A stretch of 64,000 bases of DNA from Sphingomonadaceae bacterium 3R27C6. Lineage in GTDB: Bacteria; Pseudomonadota; Alphaproteobacteria; Sphingomonadales; Sphingomonadaceae. Location: positions 26,059-90,058 of the forward strand of contig SCNS01000020.1 in NCBI GenBank assembly GCA_005503215.1. The letters run 5' to 3'. The notes beneath the pieces are model-generated. The model worked only from the letters and a program-made list of their open reading frames with translations, was not told the DNA's origin and ran no database searches. This document shows, in pieces, positions 28,585 through 37,797 of this stretch. Each line of letters opens with the position of its first letter. Position 1 is the stretch's first letter. A program made the translations under genes and the position numbers.

Positions 28585-29937
28585 TTACGCCACGCGGCGG
28601 CTGAATTCGCTCGCGGCCTGTTCCAGCTGCTGCAACCGCCCGCCCATCTTGGCGAATTCCTGGCTCAGCACGCTGATCTCGCTCGCGACCATGCCCGAAT
28701 CGTTGCGGATGCTCGCGATCGTCGACGACATCGAGTCGGCGGCAAGCGCCGTTTCGTCGACCGCGGCGGTGATCGAGGTGACCGTCTGCGCCTGCGCGTC
28801 CATCGCGTCGCGAATGCGCTGCGCCGAGGTCTGTACCTCGACGATCGTCGCCTGGATCGACTCGTTGGCGCTGACCGACCCGCGCGTCGCCTGCTGGATC
28901 GCGGTGATCTTGCCCGCGATATCGTCGGTCGCGCGCGCGGTTTCGTTGGCGAGGCTCTTCACCTCCTGCGCGACGACGGCAAAGCCGCGCCCCGATTCGC
29001 CCGCACGCGCCGCCTCGATCGTGGCGTTGAGCGCGAGGAGGTTGGTCTGCCCCGCGATCTCGCGGATCAGGCCCAAAATGGATTCGATCGACTCGGCATG
29101 GTGCGACAAGGTCGCCGACATCGCGACCGCTTCGCCCGCTTGCTCGGACGCGCGCGTTGCGACGCTGGCCGAGGCTTCGACTTCGCTGCGTGCATCCTCG
29201 ATCGCGCGGATCAGGCCCGCGGCGGTCGAAGCGGCTTCGCGCATCGCCATCGCCGATTGTTCGGACGCCGCGGCGACTTCGCTGGTCTTGGCGATCATGC
29301 CCTTCGCCGCCTGGTCGGCCGAGGCCGCCTGCTTGGCGAGCTGCTCGCGCACCCCGTCGGTGTCCTGCACCAGCGACGCGATCGAGCGGTCGAAATCGCC
29401 CGCGAGCGTCTGCCGCTCGCTCGAGATCACCGCGCGGTCGAGCTTTTTGGCATAGCGGTGCATGATGTCGAATTCGAGTAGCGCGAGGCGATTCACCGCG
29501 CTCGTCAGCCGCGCAAGCCGTTCGGCGTCGCCGAAACAGGCTTCGACGACATATTCGATCGTCAGCCGCTGGCTTTCGGCGATGCACGACATCACCGATG
29601 CAAGCGGCAGCTTCACGCGCCGCGCCATATGGGCGTTCTGGCACGCGATCGTCGCGACCTCCTGGCCTGCGGCGTCGGCATATTTGGCCACGGTGTGGCG
29701 CGCGCTGCCGCGGACATAGGATTCGAACAATTCGCCCTCGACGCGGCGGTCGACGCTGGGCAGCGTATTGAACGCATTCCAATAGGCCGCGGCGATCGCT
29801 TCCTCGCGGCCGGCGATGATAGCGTGAATTTCCGTCGCGTTGGCGGCAAGGCGCCCGTCGAGATCGTAATAGGGAAAGCGATCGGCCATCGGCACCGGAT
29901 CGATCTGCTGCTTATGAATCGGATTTTCCTTCACCAT
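28585..29937 (-). CDS. Soluble methyl-accepting chemotaxis-type sensor
   Basis: This 450-residue protein starts at [15 protein letters not shown]. There are no membrane spans. The N-terminal ~180 residues are all-helical ([40 protein letters not shown]), a layout reminiscent of globin-coupled sensors. A heme-binding histidine cannot be assigned with confidence. The C-terminal part is a receptor signalling domain with the hairpin tip [20 protein letters not shown] and [17 protein letters not shown]. There is no C-terminal methyl-receptor pentapeptide. No che genes occur in the window, so it is an orphan sensor, possibly for oxygen or another gas. Confidence 0.85.
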   Translation of the reverse strand: MVKENPIHKQQIDPVPMADRFPYYDLDGRLAANATEIHAIIAGREEAIAAAYWNAFNTLPSVDRRVEGELFESYVRGSARHTVAKYADAAGQEVATIACQNAHMARRVKLPLASVMSCIAESQRLTIEYVVEACFGDAERLARLTSAVNRLALLEFDIMHRYAKKLDRAVISSERQTLAGDFDRSIASLVQDTDGVREQLAKQAASADQAAKGMIAKTSEVAAASEQSAMAMREAASTAAGLIRAIEDARSEVEASASVATRASEQAGEAVAMSATLSHHAESIESILGLIREIAGQTNLLALNATIEAARAGESGRGFAVVAQEVKSLANETARATDDIAGKITAIQQATRGSVSANESIQATIVEVQTSAQRIRDAMDAQAQTVTSITAAVDETALAADSMSSTIASIRNDSGMVASEISVLSQEFAKMGGRLQQLEQAASEFSRRVA

Positions 29938-30041
29938 GATCCTGCTTCCCTGATCGACCCAAAAGCCGCGCGGGTCTGTCGCCCGCATGCGTCCCATGAA
30001 ACTGGTGAACGGGATATGCGCTGGAAATGGTAAAAGCGGTG

Positions 30042-30509
30042 TTAACCCGCTGCTGGCACCGGATAGCCCTCGAACGCCTTGATCGTGCGCAGGGCAAAGG
30101 CGCTGTGCATCGCCGCGACCCCGGGCAGGCGTGACAGGCAGTGGCGGTGCAGCCGGTCGAAATCGGCGACGTTACGCGCCGCGACGCGCAGCCGGTAATC
30201 CGACGCCCCCGACAGCAATTGGCATTCGAGGATCTCGTCGAAACTCTTCACCGCGCTCTCGAACGCGGTCAGCGCTTCCTCGCTCTGCGATGTCAGGCTG
30301 ATGTCGACGAACACATCGAGCCCGAGCCCGATGCTGTCGGGGTTCAGCCGTGCGGTATAGCCGGTGATGATCCCCGCTGCCTCCAGCGCGCGGATGCGCC
30401 GGTGGCACGCCGACGCCGACAGGCCGACCACTTCGCCAAGTTCCGCCGCGGGCCGCGGACCTTGCCGTTGCAGCAAGTCGAGCAGCTTGACGTCGATCCG
30501 ATCAATCAT
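30042..30509 (-). CDS. Lrp/AsnC-family transcriptional regulator
   Basis: This 155-residue regulator has an N-terminal helix-turn-helix ([37 protein letters not shown]) and a C-terminal ligand-binding RAM/AsnC domain ([40 protein letters not shown]). It starts at MIDR, because an upstream ATG (30527) gives only six more residues. It is divergent from ald with 157 bases between. In many bacteria an Lrp/AsnC protein activates alanine dehydrogenase when alanine is present, and the same is inferred here. Confidence 0.9.
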   Translation of the reverse strand: MIDRIDVKLLDLLQRQGPRPAAELGEVVGLSASACHRRIRALEAAGIITGYTARLNPDSIGLGLDVFVDISLTSQSEEALTAFESAVKSFDEILECQLLSGASDYRLRVAARNVADFDRLHRHCLSRLPGVAAMHSAFALRTIKAFEGYPVPAAG

Positions 30510-30605
30510 TGTGCGCCATCGATCCATTTCACGCCAAAATCGTGCAAGTATGTCGCGAATCCGCAAAGGATATGCAAGCACCTCGCGATGCATTTCTGCT
30601 AAAAG

Positions 30606-30623
30606 CGCCGAAAGTTTTCGGCG
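30606..30623. promoter_or_regulatory. Palindrome in the asnC-type/ald intergenic region
   Basis: CGCCGAAAGTTTTCGGCG is a perfect 8-2-8 inverted repeat, with TTTTCGG occurring again at 30651-30657 close to the ald ATG. It is a candidate site for the divergent Lrp/AsnC regulator. Confidence 0.45.
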
Positions 30624-30666
30624 GCACATAGTCGATCGCCGGAGACCAAATTTTCGGAGAGCGACC

Positions 30667-31782
30667 ATGATCATCGGCACCCCCAAGGAAATCAAGAATC
30701 ACGAATATCGCGTCGGCCTGACCCCCGAGAGCGCGCGCGAACTCGTCGTCCACGGCCACCGCGTGCTGGTGCAGACCGGCGCGGGCGAGGGGATCGGCGC
30801 ACACGACCGCTATTATGTCGAGGCGGGCGCAGAGATCGTGCAGAGTGCCGAAGAGATTTTCGCGACCTGCGAAATGGTCGTGAAGGTCAAGGAACCGCAG
30901 CCCGTCGAGCGCGCGATGCTGCGCCCCGGGCAGATCCTCTACACCTATCTCCACCTCGCGCCCGATCCCGAGCAGACGCGCGACCTGATGGCATCGGGCG
31001 CGGTGTGCATCGCTTATGAAACCGTCACCAGCCCGCACGGCGGCCTGCCGCTGCTGAAACCGATGAGCCAGGTCGCGGGGCGCATGTCGATCCAGGCCGG
31101 CGCGACCGCGCTCGAAAAGGCGCACGGCGGCCGCGGCGTGCTGCTCGGCGGCGTGCCGGGCGTCGCGCCGGGTAAGATCTGCGTGATCGGCGGCGGCGTC
31201 GTCGGCTTCAACGCGGCGCAGATGGCGGCGGGCCTCGGCGCCGACGTCACGATCCTCGACCGCGACCCCGAAGTGCTCGAACGCGTCGGCACCTTCTTCG
31301 AGGCGCGCGCCAAGACGCGCTTCTCGAACCGCGCGAACCTCGCCGAATGCGTCGCCGAGGCCGACCTCGTCATCGGCGCGGTGCTGATCCCCGGTGCCGA
31401 AGCGCCGAAGCTCGTCACGCGCGAGATGCTCGGCACGATGCGGCCGGGCTCGGTGCTCGTCGACGTCGCGATCGACCAGGGCGGCTGCTTCGAGACGAGC
31501 CATGCGACGACGCACGCCGATCCGACCTATGTGGTCGACGGCATCGTCCATTATGCGGTCGCGAACATGCCCGGCGCGGTCGCGCGCACCAGCACCTATG
31601 CGCTTAATAATGTCACGCTGCCGCACGCGCTGCGCATCGCCGACCTCGGCTGGAAAGAGGCTTTGAAGCGCGACGTGCATCTTGCGCAGGGTTTGAACGT
31701 TTGGAATGGTAAGGTGACGTTCGAGGCCGTAGCCGAAGCGATCGGAACCGATTATGTGCCTGTTGATCAGGCGCTCGCCTGA
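30667..31782 (+). CDS. ald: Alanine dehydrogenase
   Basis: Ald interconverts alanine and pyruvate plus ammonia using NAD. The 371-residue enzyme begins [20 protein letters not shown], the signature of alanine dehydrogenases and PntA-type proteins. [20 protein letters not shown] shows the NAD-binding glycine motif, and [20 protein letters not shown] is the second family signature. The start ATG at 30667 has TCGGAGAGCG upstream. The gene is divergent from an AsnC-type regulator. A long in-frame extension upstream overlaps the regulator on the other strand and is not used. The 80-residue gene at 31803 follows after 20 bases. Confidence 0.96.
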   Translation: MIIGTPKEIKNHEYRVGLTPESARELVVHGHRVLVQTGAGEGIGAHDRYYVEAGAEIVQSAEEIFATCEMVVKVKEPQPVERAMLRPGQILYTYLHLAPDPEQTRDLMASGAVCIAYETVTSPHGGLPLLKPMSQVAGRMSIQAGATALEKAHGGRGVLLGGVPGVAPGKICVIGGGVVGFNAAQMAAGLGADVTILDRDPEVLERVGTFFEARAKTRFSNRANLAECVAEADLVIGAVLIPGAEAPKLVTREMLGTMRPGSVLVDVAIDQGGCFETSHATTHADPTYVVDGIVHYAVANMPGAVARTSTYALNNVTLPHALRIADLGWKEALKRDVHLAQGLNVWNGKVTFEAVAEAIGTDYVPVDQALA

Positions 31783-31802
31783 CGACAAGGACAAGAGAGA
31801 CG

Positions 31803-32045
31803 ATGACCGACCAAGTGCCACCTCCCCCGCCGCACGACGACGACGAGCAGGAAGAAAATGAAGTGCTGCGCGCCGCGCGCGAGCGCCAGCAGCAGCGCGA
31901 AGCCGCCGAGGCGGCACAGGCGGCCGATGAGGAAGCGGCCAAGGGCAAGCGCGGCTGGAAGACCGCGGCCGCCGCGGGCCTTGGCATCGGCTCGGCCGCG
32001 GTGATCGCGGCCTTGCTCTACGCGAACCGCGGCAAGATCAAGTGA
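31803..32045 (+). CDS. Small single-span membrane protein
   Basis: This 80-residue protein has a proline and acid-rich N-terminus (VPPPPPHDDDEQEENEV), a charged coiled-coil-like helix (LRAARERQQQREAAEAAQAA) and one C-terminal membrane span (TAAAAGLGIGSAAVIAALLY) ending in a short positive tail (ANRGKIK). This is a tail-anchored layout with the soluble part in the cytoplasm by the positive-inside rule. The family is unknown. AGAGACG precedes the ATG. It lies 20 bases after ald and may be in its transcript. Confidence 0.72.
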   Translation: MTDQVPPPPPHDDDEQEENEVLRAARERQQQREAAEAAQAADEEAAKGKRGWKTAAAAGLGIGSAAVIAALLYANRGKIK

Positions 32046-32079
32046 GGCATGTGCCCGCGGCCGGGCCGGGGGCTCTTTG

Positions 32080-33150
32080 ATGCGCATGAGTGCCGCCCTC
32101 TGGGCTGTGGTGGCCGGGCTCGCCGCGTCCCAGCCGGCAGTCGCGGCGCCGGGCGCGTCCGCTTTCCCGTGGACCGCGCCCGCGACGACAGAGGTCGTCA
32201 CCGAGGAACGCCGTTTCATGAGCGGCGGCACCGAGCTTTCGGGAACGCTGATCCTGCCGGCGAGCACCAAGCCGGTGGCGGCGGTCGTCGTGACGCACAG
32301 CGCGTCGTCGCCGCTCCGCGGCGCGTCGCTTTACGATCATCTCAAGACCGCCCTGCCTGCGCTCGGCATCGCAGTCTTCGTCTATGACCGGCGCGGTTCG
32401 GGCCAGTCGGGCACGAAGACCGCAGGCGGCGACTTCGCGGTCCTTGCCGACGACGCCATCGCAGCGGCGCAGAGCCTGAAGGCCGATCCGCGCATCGACC
32501 CGAAGCGCATCGGCACCTGGGGGCTGAGCCAGGGCGGCTGGATATCGCCGCTGGCCGCGTCGCGAAGCGCCGATATCGCCTTTGTAATCGCGGTGTCGGC
32601 GCCGGTCGTCACCGCCGACGTGCAGATGCTCTTCTCCTCAACCAACCACCTGAGGGCGAACGGCCATTCGCAGGCCGAGATCGACCAGATGACCGCGACG
32701 CGAAAGGCGGTCGACGATTATATGCGCGGAACCGCCAGCCGCGAGGCCGCGCAGAAAATGATCGATGCGGCCAAGACCCAGCCGTGGTTCAAATATACCT
32801 ATATGGGCGAAACGATACGCGACCGCGCGGTTTCGGGCTGGCGCCGCGAGATCGAGAATGATCCGCTCAAGAATTTGTCGGCGGTCACGGTGCCGACGCT
32901 CGTCCTTTATGGCGCCGACGATGCGGTGGTGCCGGTCGCCGTCTCGGTCGAGCGCTTGAAGGCGGTGGCCGCGCAGATGCCGAAGCTGACGGTGCACAGC
33001 ATCGCGGGCGCCGATCACGCGATGGCGATGTCGGCCGATCAGAAAATCTCGCTCGATCCCAAGCATGACGGCACCGAACGGCCGGATTCGGCCGAATATA
33101 TGGCCATTCTGGCAAGCTGGCTCGCGCTCAACGGGTATGTGACGCGCTGA
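32080..33150 (+). CDS. Exported alpha/beta hydrolase (X-Pro dipeptidase/serine-hydrolase-like)
   Basis: This 356-residue hydrolase has a signal peptide (SAALWAVVAGLAASQPAVAA). FVYDRRGSGQSG matches the oxyanion-region motif, and GTWGLSQGGWISPLAA gives the nucleophile elbow GLSQG. The acid lies in LVLYGADDAVVPV and the histidine in SIAGADHAMAM, completing the triad. The substrate (ester or peptide) is unknown. The start is taken at the ATG 32080, and ATG 32086 or TTG 32077 are close alternatives. The 110 bases before sdhC carry a run of seven T at 33171-33177 but no clear hairpin. Confidence 0.88.
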   Translation: MRMSAALWAVVAGLAASQPAVAAPGASAFPWTAPATTEVVTEERRFMSGGTELSGTLILPASTKPVAAVVVTHSASSPLRGASLYDHLKTALPALGIAVFVYDRRGSGQSGTKTAGGDFAVLADDAIAAAQSLKADPRIDPKRIGTWGLSQGGWISPLAASRSADIAFVIAVSAPVVTADVQMLFSSTNHLRANGHSQAEIDQMTATRKAVDDYMRGTASREAAQKMIDAAKTQPWFKYTYMGETIRDRAVSGWRREIENDPLKNLSAVTVPTLVLYGADDAVVPVAVSVERLKAVAAQMPKLTVHSIAGADHAMAMSADQKISLDPKHDGTERPDSAEYMAILASWLALNGYVTR

Positions 33151-33261
33151 ATATCCCGGAAGGCGGCGATTTTTTTGCCTATGCTCCTAAGCAATTGCAT
33201 ATCGCGGCGGGAAGGCTTAACCGGCACCGCATCGACCGTTTAGAGTCAAGACAGGGCTGAT

Positions 33262-33705
33262 ATGGCTGGCAACGAACCGAGTGCGCGTCCGCGCTCCCCG
33301 CATTTGCAGGTATATAAATGGACCCCCGCGATGGCGGTCTCGATCCTTCATCGCGCGAGCGGTGACGGTCTCGCGATCGTCGGTGCGTGCATGTTCCTCT
33401 GGTGGCTTGGCGCGCTCGCGGCCGGTCCCGACGCTTATGCGGCATTCCTCGCCTGCGTCTGGCACGATCCCAGCCCCGAGGTCGGCATCGTTCACCAGAT
33501 CACCAATATCGTCGGAAAGGTCGTGCTTGTCGGCCTGACCTGGGCCTTTTTCCAGCATCTCTTCTCGGGGCTGCGCCATTTCGTGCTCGATACGGGTGCC
33601 GGTTACGAACTGAAGACCAACAAGCTCTGGTCGATCGCCGTGATCACCGCGGGCGTGCTCGCGACCGCCGCGACCTGGCTCTATATTATGGCGGAGGCAC
33701 TCTGA
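33262..33705 (+). CDS. sdhC: Succinate dehydrogenase cytochrome b556 subunit
   Basis: This 147-residue membrane subunit anchors succinate dehydrogenase and binds heme and ubiquinone. RPRSPHLQVYKWTPAMAVSI with LHRASG is the family N-terminal signature (the serine and arginine contact quinone). Three spans are visible, and HLFSGLRHFVLDTG carries the heme-ligand histidine of span II. The stop overlaps the sdhD ATG by one base (TGATG). It heads sdhC-sdhD-sdhA. Confidence 0.95.
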   Translation: MAGNEPSARPRSPHLQVYKWTPAMAVSILHRASGDGLAIVGACMFLWWLGALAAGPDAYAAFLACVWHDPSPEVGIVHQITNIVGKVVLVGLTWAFFQHLFSGLRHFVLDTGAGYELKTNKLWSIAVITAGVLATAATWLYIMAEAL

Positions 33706-34112
33706 TGGGCAATGGCACGCATCTGGGCAAGGTCCGCGGCCTCGGCTCGTCGGGGCATGGCTCGCACCACTGGCTGCAACAGCGGCTGACCGCGCTCGCC
33801 AATATCCTCCTCGTCGGCTTCCTGTTCGTTTCGCTGGTCCGTCTGCCGCTCGGCGATCATGCTGCGGTGTTGCGCTGGGCATCGAATCCCACCGTCGCGC
33901 TCGCGCTGATCCTGATGGTGGTCAGCGTCTTCTGGCACCTGCGGCTTGGCTTGACGGTGCTGATCGAGGACTATGTCCATGGCGAGGCGACGCGTCTGCT
34001 GTCGCTCGTCCTTCTCAACTTCTACGCGATCGGCGGCGCCGCTTATGGCATTTTCGCCATTGTCCGTATCGTGCTTGCGCCCGCCGCCGGGCTCGCTCCG
34101 GGGGGCATGTAA
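33705..34112 (+). CDS. sdhD: Succinate dehydrogenase membrane anchor subunit
   Basis: This 135-residue protein has three spans ([57 protein letters not shown]). The N-terminus [20 protein letters not shown] is the SdhD signature, and [17 protein letters not shown] carries the conserved heme-associated histidine and the DY motif. The ATG overlaps the sdhC stop. sdhA begins 1 base after its stop. Confidence 0.93.
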   Translation: MGNGTHLGKVRGLGSSGHGSHHWLQQRLTALANILLVGFLFVSLVRLPLGDHAAVLRWASNPTVALALILMVVSVFWHLRLGLTVLIEDYVHGEATRLLSLVLLNFYAIGGAAYGIFAIVRIVLAPAAGLAPGGM

Positions 34113-34113
34113 G

Positions 34114-35916
34114 ATGACCGACGCCTACAAGATCATCGACCATATCTATGACACCGTCGTCGTCGGCGCCGGTGGCTCGGGCCTGCGCGCGACGATGGGC
34201 AGCGCCGAAGCGGGTCTGAAGACCGCGTGCATCACCAAGGTGTTCCCGACGCGCAGCCACACCGTCGCGGCGCAGGGCGGCATCGCCGCTTCGCTCGGCA
34301 ACAATTCGCCCGACCATTGGCAATGGCATATGTACGACACCGTCAAGGGGTCCGACTGGCTCGGCGACCAGGACGCGATCGAATATATGGTGCGCGAAGC
34401 GCCGAACGCGGTCTACGAGCTCGAGCATGCCGGCGTGCCGTTTTCGCGCAACGCCGACGGCACCATCTACCAGCGCCCGTTCGGCGGCCATATGCAGAAT
34501 ATGGGCGAAGGCCCGCCGGTGCAGCGCACCGCCGCCGCGGCCGACCGCACCGGCCACGCGATGCTCCACGCGCTCTATCAGCAGTCGCTGAAATATGACG
34601 CCGACTTCTTCGTCGAATATTTCGCGCTCGACCTGATCATGGAAAATGGCGCCTGCCGCGGCGTCATCGCGATGTGCCTCGAGGATGGCAGCATCCACCG
34701 CTTCCGTTCGCAGGCTGTCGTGCTCGCGACCGGCGGCTACGGCCGCTGCTATTTCACCGCGACCTCGGCGCACACCTGCACCGGCGACGGCGGCGGCATG
34801 GTGCTGCGCGCCGGCCTGCCCTTGCAGGACATGGAATTCGTCCAGTTCCACCCGACCGGCATTTATGGCGCGGGCGTGCTCATCACCGAGGGTGCGCGCG
34901 GCGAGGGCGGTTACCTCACCAATTCCGAGGGCGAGCGTTTCATGGAACGCTATGCTCCGTCGGCGAAGGATCTGGCGTCGCGCGACGTCGTGTCGCGTTC
35001 GATGGCGCTCGAGATCCGCGAAGGCCGCGGCGTTGGCCCGCACAACGACCATATCTATCTGCACCTCGACCATATCGATCCCGCGGTGCTGGCCGAGCGC
35101 CTGCCCGGCATCACCGAAAGCGGCAAGATTTTCGCGGGCGTCGACCTGACGCGCCAGCCGCTGCCCGTCGTGCCGACCGTCCATTACAATATGGGCGGCA
35201 TCCCCTGTAACTATCATGGCGAAGTCGTAACGCTCGGCAAGGACGGCCCCGACACCGTCGTCCCCGGCCTGTTCGCGGTCGGCGAGGCCGCGTGCGTGTC
35301 GGTCCATGGCGCGAACCGCCTCGGCTCGAACAGCCTGATCGACCTCGTCGTCTTCGGCCGCGCGACCGGCCATCGCCTCAAGGAAATCCTGAAGCCCGGC
35401 GCCGCACAGGCCGCGCTGCCCAAGGACAGCGCCGATCTCGCGCTCGGCCGCCTCGACCATTTCCGCAACGCCAATGGCGGCTCGCCGACGGCGGAAATCC
35501 GCACCGAAATGCAGCGCGCGATGTCGGCCCATGCCGCGGTGTTCCGCACCGACGAACTGATGGCGGAGGGCAAGGAAAAGCTCACCAAGACCTATCAGCG
35601 GATGAACGATGTCCATGTCACCGACCGCAGCCTGATCTGGAACACCGACCTCATCGAAACGCTCGAGCTCGACAACCTCATCGCGCAGGCGACGGTGACG
35701 ATGCATTCGGCGTTCAACCGCAAGGAAAGCCGCGGCGCCCACGCGCACGAGGATTTCCCGAACCGCGACGACGCGAACTGGATGAAGCACACGATCAGTT
35801 GGTTCGACGGCTGGGGCGGCAAGGGCGGCGGCGTCCGCCTCGATTACCGTCCGGTTCACGAATATACGCTGTCCGACGACGTCGAATATATCAAGCCGAA
35901 GGCGCGGGTCTATTGA
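34114..35916 (+). CDS. sdhA: Succinate dehydrogenase flavoprotein subunit
   Basis: This 600-residue FAD subunit oxidises succinate to fumarate on the inner face of the membrane. [20 protein letters not shown] binds [21 protein letters not shown] contains the flavin-linked histidine. The active-site region [20 protein letters not shown] and the dicarboxylate-binding R/H residues are present. [20 protein letters not shown] lies near residue 400. It is complete to the C-terminus YIKPKARVY. The iron-sulfur gene sdhB does not follow; instead an exported protein of unknown function begins 5 bases later. Confidence 0.97.
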   Translation: MTDAYKIIDHIYDTVVVGAGGSGLRATMGSAEAGLKTACITKVFPTRSHTVAAQGGIAASLGNNSPDHWQWHMYDTVKGSDWLGDQDAIEYMVREAPNAVYELEHAGVPFSRNADGTIYQRPFGGHMQNMGEGPPVQRTAAAADRTGHAMLHALYQQSLKYDADFFVEYFALDLIMENGACRGVIAMCLEDGSIHRFRSQAVVLATGGYGRCYFTATSAHTCTGDGGGMVLRAGLPLQDMEFVQFHPTGIYGAGVLITEGARGEGGYLTNSEGERFMERYAPSAKDLASRDVVSRSMALEIREGRGVGPHNDHIYLHLDHIDPAVLAERLPGITESGKIFAGVDLTRQPLPVVPTVHYNMGGIPCNYHGEVVTLGKDGPDTVVPGLFAVGEAACVSVHGANRLGSNSLIDLVVFGRATGHRLKEILKPGAAQAALPKDSADLALGRLDHFRNANGGSPTAEIRTEMQRAMSAHAAVFRTDELMAEGKEKLTKTYQRMNDVHVTDRSLIWNTDLIETLELDNLIAQATVTMHSAFNRKESRGAHAHEDFPNRDDANWMKHTISWFDGWGGKGGGVRLDYRPVHEYTLSDDVEYIKPKARVY

Positions 35917-35921
35917 GCAAG

Positions 35922-37154
35922 ATGCGGGCTCTGCCCGGATTTTTGCTGCTTCTTGCTGTAGCGATTTTCGTCGGCGCAGTGCCTGCGCGCGCCGATAGCT
36001 GGGCGCCGCCGGGGATCGGAACCTATGTTTCGGCGAATGGCCAATACCGGCTAACCGTGCTTCCCCGCGAGATTGGCAGCCAGCTCGCCTATTTCGAGGC
36101 CAAGGCTCGCGGAGAGACGCTACCCGAACTCGAAGGTCCGCTTGGCCGCTTCGAAAAACTTGAAGACGGGCAGTGGGTTTCGGTCTGGAGCCGAGCGCTC
36201 CTGAACGAGGTCGCGCCGGTGAAGGCGATTGTCAGCGACGACGGGCGGCGCGTTGTGACCTTCGACAATTGGCACGCGGTCGGCCATGGCGATCATGTCG
36301 TTGTCCTCTACGGCGCCGACGGGGCGCTCGTTCGCTCGTTACGGCTCGACCAGATCGTCCCGTCTTATTTTGTCGAGGCACTGCCCGCGTCGGTCAGCAG
36401 CATTTCGTGGCGAGAGGGCGATCCGCGCTTCGTCGGCAACATGCTCGAACTGGCAATCGCCGAACCGCGCAGTGAGCCCGATATCACCGCCAGCTTCCAT
36501 GTCCGCGTCGCATTGACTGACGGCGCCGTCGAACCCATTGCGCCGGCAATATTGGACCGGCTCACGCCGCTGGCCTGCGCGATCCATGGCGAGCGGGTTC
36601 GCGGGTTCAACAACCGGCTTGCCTTCGAACGCGCCGATCTCGTCTACCCTGCGTCAACGGAGCGAGACGATGACTGGCAACGCTATTTGCATCATGCCGT
36701 CGAGCGACTGAAGCCGCGCGGCGCCGATGCCGGTCCACCCGAATCGGATGATCCCTTGGCGGGGATGCTCGGCGAAACGATGTTCGAACTCCTTTCGCCG
36801 GGTGAGTATATGGAAGAGGATTTCCGGGACGATTTTCGCGCCGCGCTCATCGCGCCGGCATCTCAGTTGCGTCGTCGCTGGTTCGCCGCACTCGACCAGA
36901 ATCGGATGACGGTGGAGATTGAGCGTGCAGCAAAAGCAATAAAACCTGGGCAGATGGCGGGGGTCGACATGTATTTCCTTGCCGATGCTGTCCACTGGCC
37001 GCAGATCCACGCCGCCTTGGCGCCCAGCGGCGCCCGTCTCGTGCAGGTGAACACCGAGGCTCCGATTCCGCCGCATCCCGAGGACATCGCCGGGCTTCCA
37101 TCCAAACGGAGGTTCGATCCCAGCTGCGTTACGCCGAGCGGTCTCCCGCGTTAA
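35922..37154 (+). CDS. Exported hypothetical protein downstream of sdhA
   Basis: This 410-residue protein begins MRALPGFLLLLAVAIFVGAV, a clear signal peptide ending PARADS. A TTG start at 35913 overlapping the sdhA stop is an alternative. The first ~200 residues are beta rich (YVSANGQYRLTVLPREIGSQ, GRRVVTFDNWHAVGHGDHVV), like a beta-propeller/lectin-type domain. The rest is more helical (AASLR-like segments; DDWQRYLHHAVERLKPRG). I do not recognise a family or an active site. It is probably periplasmic and cotranscribed with sdhCDA. Its stop shares bases with the convergent gene downstream (TTAA). Confidence 0.68.
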   Translation: MRALPGFLLLLAVAIFVGAVPARADSWAPPGIGTYVSANGQYRLTVLPREIGSQLAYFEAKARGETLPELEGPLGRFEKLEDGQWVSVWSRALLNEVAPVKAIVSDDGRRVVTFDNWHAVGHGDHVVVLYGADGALVRSLRLDQIVPSYFVEALPASVSSISWREGDPRFVGNMLELAIAEPRSEPDITASFHVRVALTDGAVEPIAPAILDRLTPLACAIHGERVRGFNNRLAFERADLVYPASTERDDDWQRYLHHAVERLKPRGADAGPPESDDPLAGMLGETMFELLSPGEYMEEDFRDDFRAALIAPASQLRRRWFAALDQNRMTVEIERAAKAIKPGQMAGVDMYFLADAVHWPQIHAALAPSGARLVQVNTEAPIPPHPEDIAGLPSKRRFDPSCVTPSGLPR

Positions 37155-37444
37155 TCCCCGAACAGGCTGCGCACCGGGTTGATGTCGGAAAAGGGCACGT
37201 CGACGTCGTTGCCCATGATCCACAATTTCTGGCACGCGATGGCAAAGAACATCACCGCGATCGTCCAGACGATAAAGGTCTTGCGGGCGATCCAGCGGCG
37301 CTCGGCCTCTTCGGCCTTGGCGCGGGCCTTATAGTCGATGCCCAGCTCGCCTTCGAATTCGGCGACAAGCTGTGCGCGGCGGGTACGCGAAATATTCGCG
37401 ATACTCGCGTCTCCCTCTTCGCTTGTCGATCGGCGTCTTGCCAT
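37151..37444 (-). CDS. Small single-span hypothetical membrane protein
   Basis: This 97-residue protein has a basic/acidic N-terminus (MARRRSTSEEGDASIANISR) and a charged helix (EGELGIDYKARAKAEEAERR). It has one membrane segment (FIVWTIAVMFFAIACQKLWI, about residues 58-77) and a short C-terminal tail. Family unknown. The stop TAA shares its bases with the stop of the gene at 35922 on the other strand (37151-37154). It is probably a monocistronic gene. Confidence 0.62.
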   Translation of the reverse strand: MARRRSTSEEGDASIANISRTRRAQLVAEFEGELGIDYKARAKAEEAERRWIARKTFIVWTIAVMFFAIACQKLWIMGNDVDVPFSDINPVRSLFGD

Positions 37445-37515
37445 GATCCACCTTGGCCCAGCTAGTCCTGCTCGTAGCTATAGCGCCCAGCTCCTGCCAA
37501 TTGGTTAACCCGGCG

Positions 37516-37797
37516 CTATCGGCTCGTCGCAATCCCGATCAATTTGATGCGCGCGCTCGCCCCGCGAAGCAGCGTCAAATCGCGCGGCGGGCGGCCGAGC
37601 GCCGCGGCGAGCAGGCGTAGCACCGCGTCGTTCGCGGCGCCGTCGGCGGGCGGGGAGGTGACGCGGATATGCACGGTTTCGCCCTCGACCCGGATCTCGT
37701 CGTGCCGCGCGCCGGGCGTCACCCGCACTGCAATCCGTCCCGACGCCGCGAGGTCGCTGAGCGCCTCGGTCAGCGCTGGGTCGGGCCGGATTTTCAG
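37516..37797 (-). CDS. DUF167 (YggU) family protein
   Basis: This small protein shows ASGRIAVRVTPGARHDEIRV, then VHIRVTSPPADGAANDAVLR, the DUF167 signature, and ends RIKLIGIATSR. No ATG, GTG or TTG lies at the expected N-terminus. The frame opens with CTG at 37797 overlapping the quinone-reductase stop (CTGA), giving 93 residues. The first standard start, GTG at 37728, would give 70 residues and lose conserved-looking sequence. The function of DUF167 is unknown. The position after qor is coupled in either case. The start is the uncertain part; the family call is firm. Confidence 0.8.
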   Translation of the reverse strand: MKIRPDPALTEALSDLAASGRIAVRVTPGARHDEIRVEGETVHIRVTSPPADGAANDAVLRLLAAALGRPPRDLTLLRGASARIKLIGIATSR

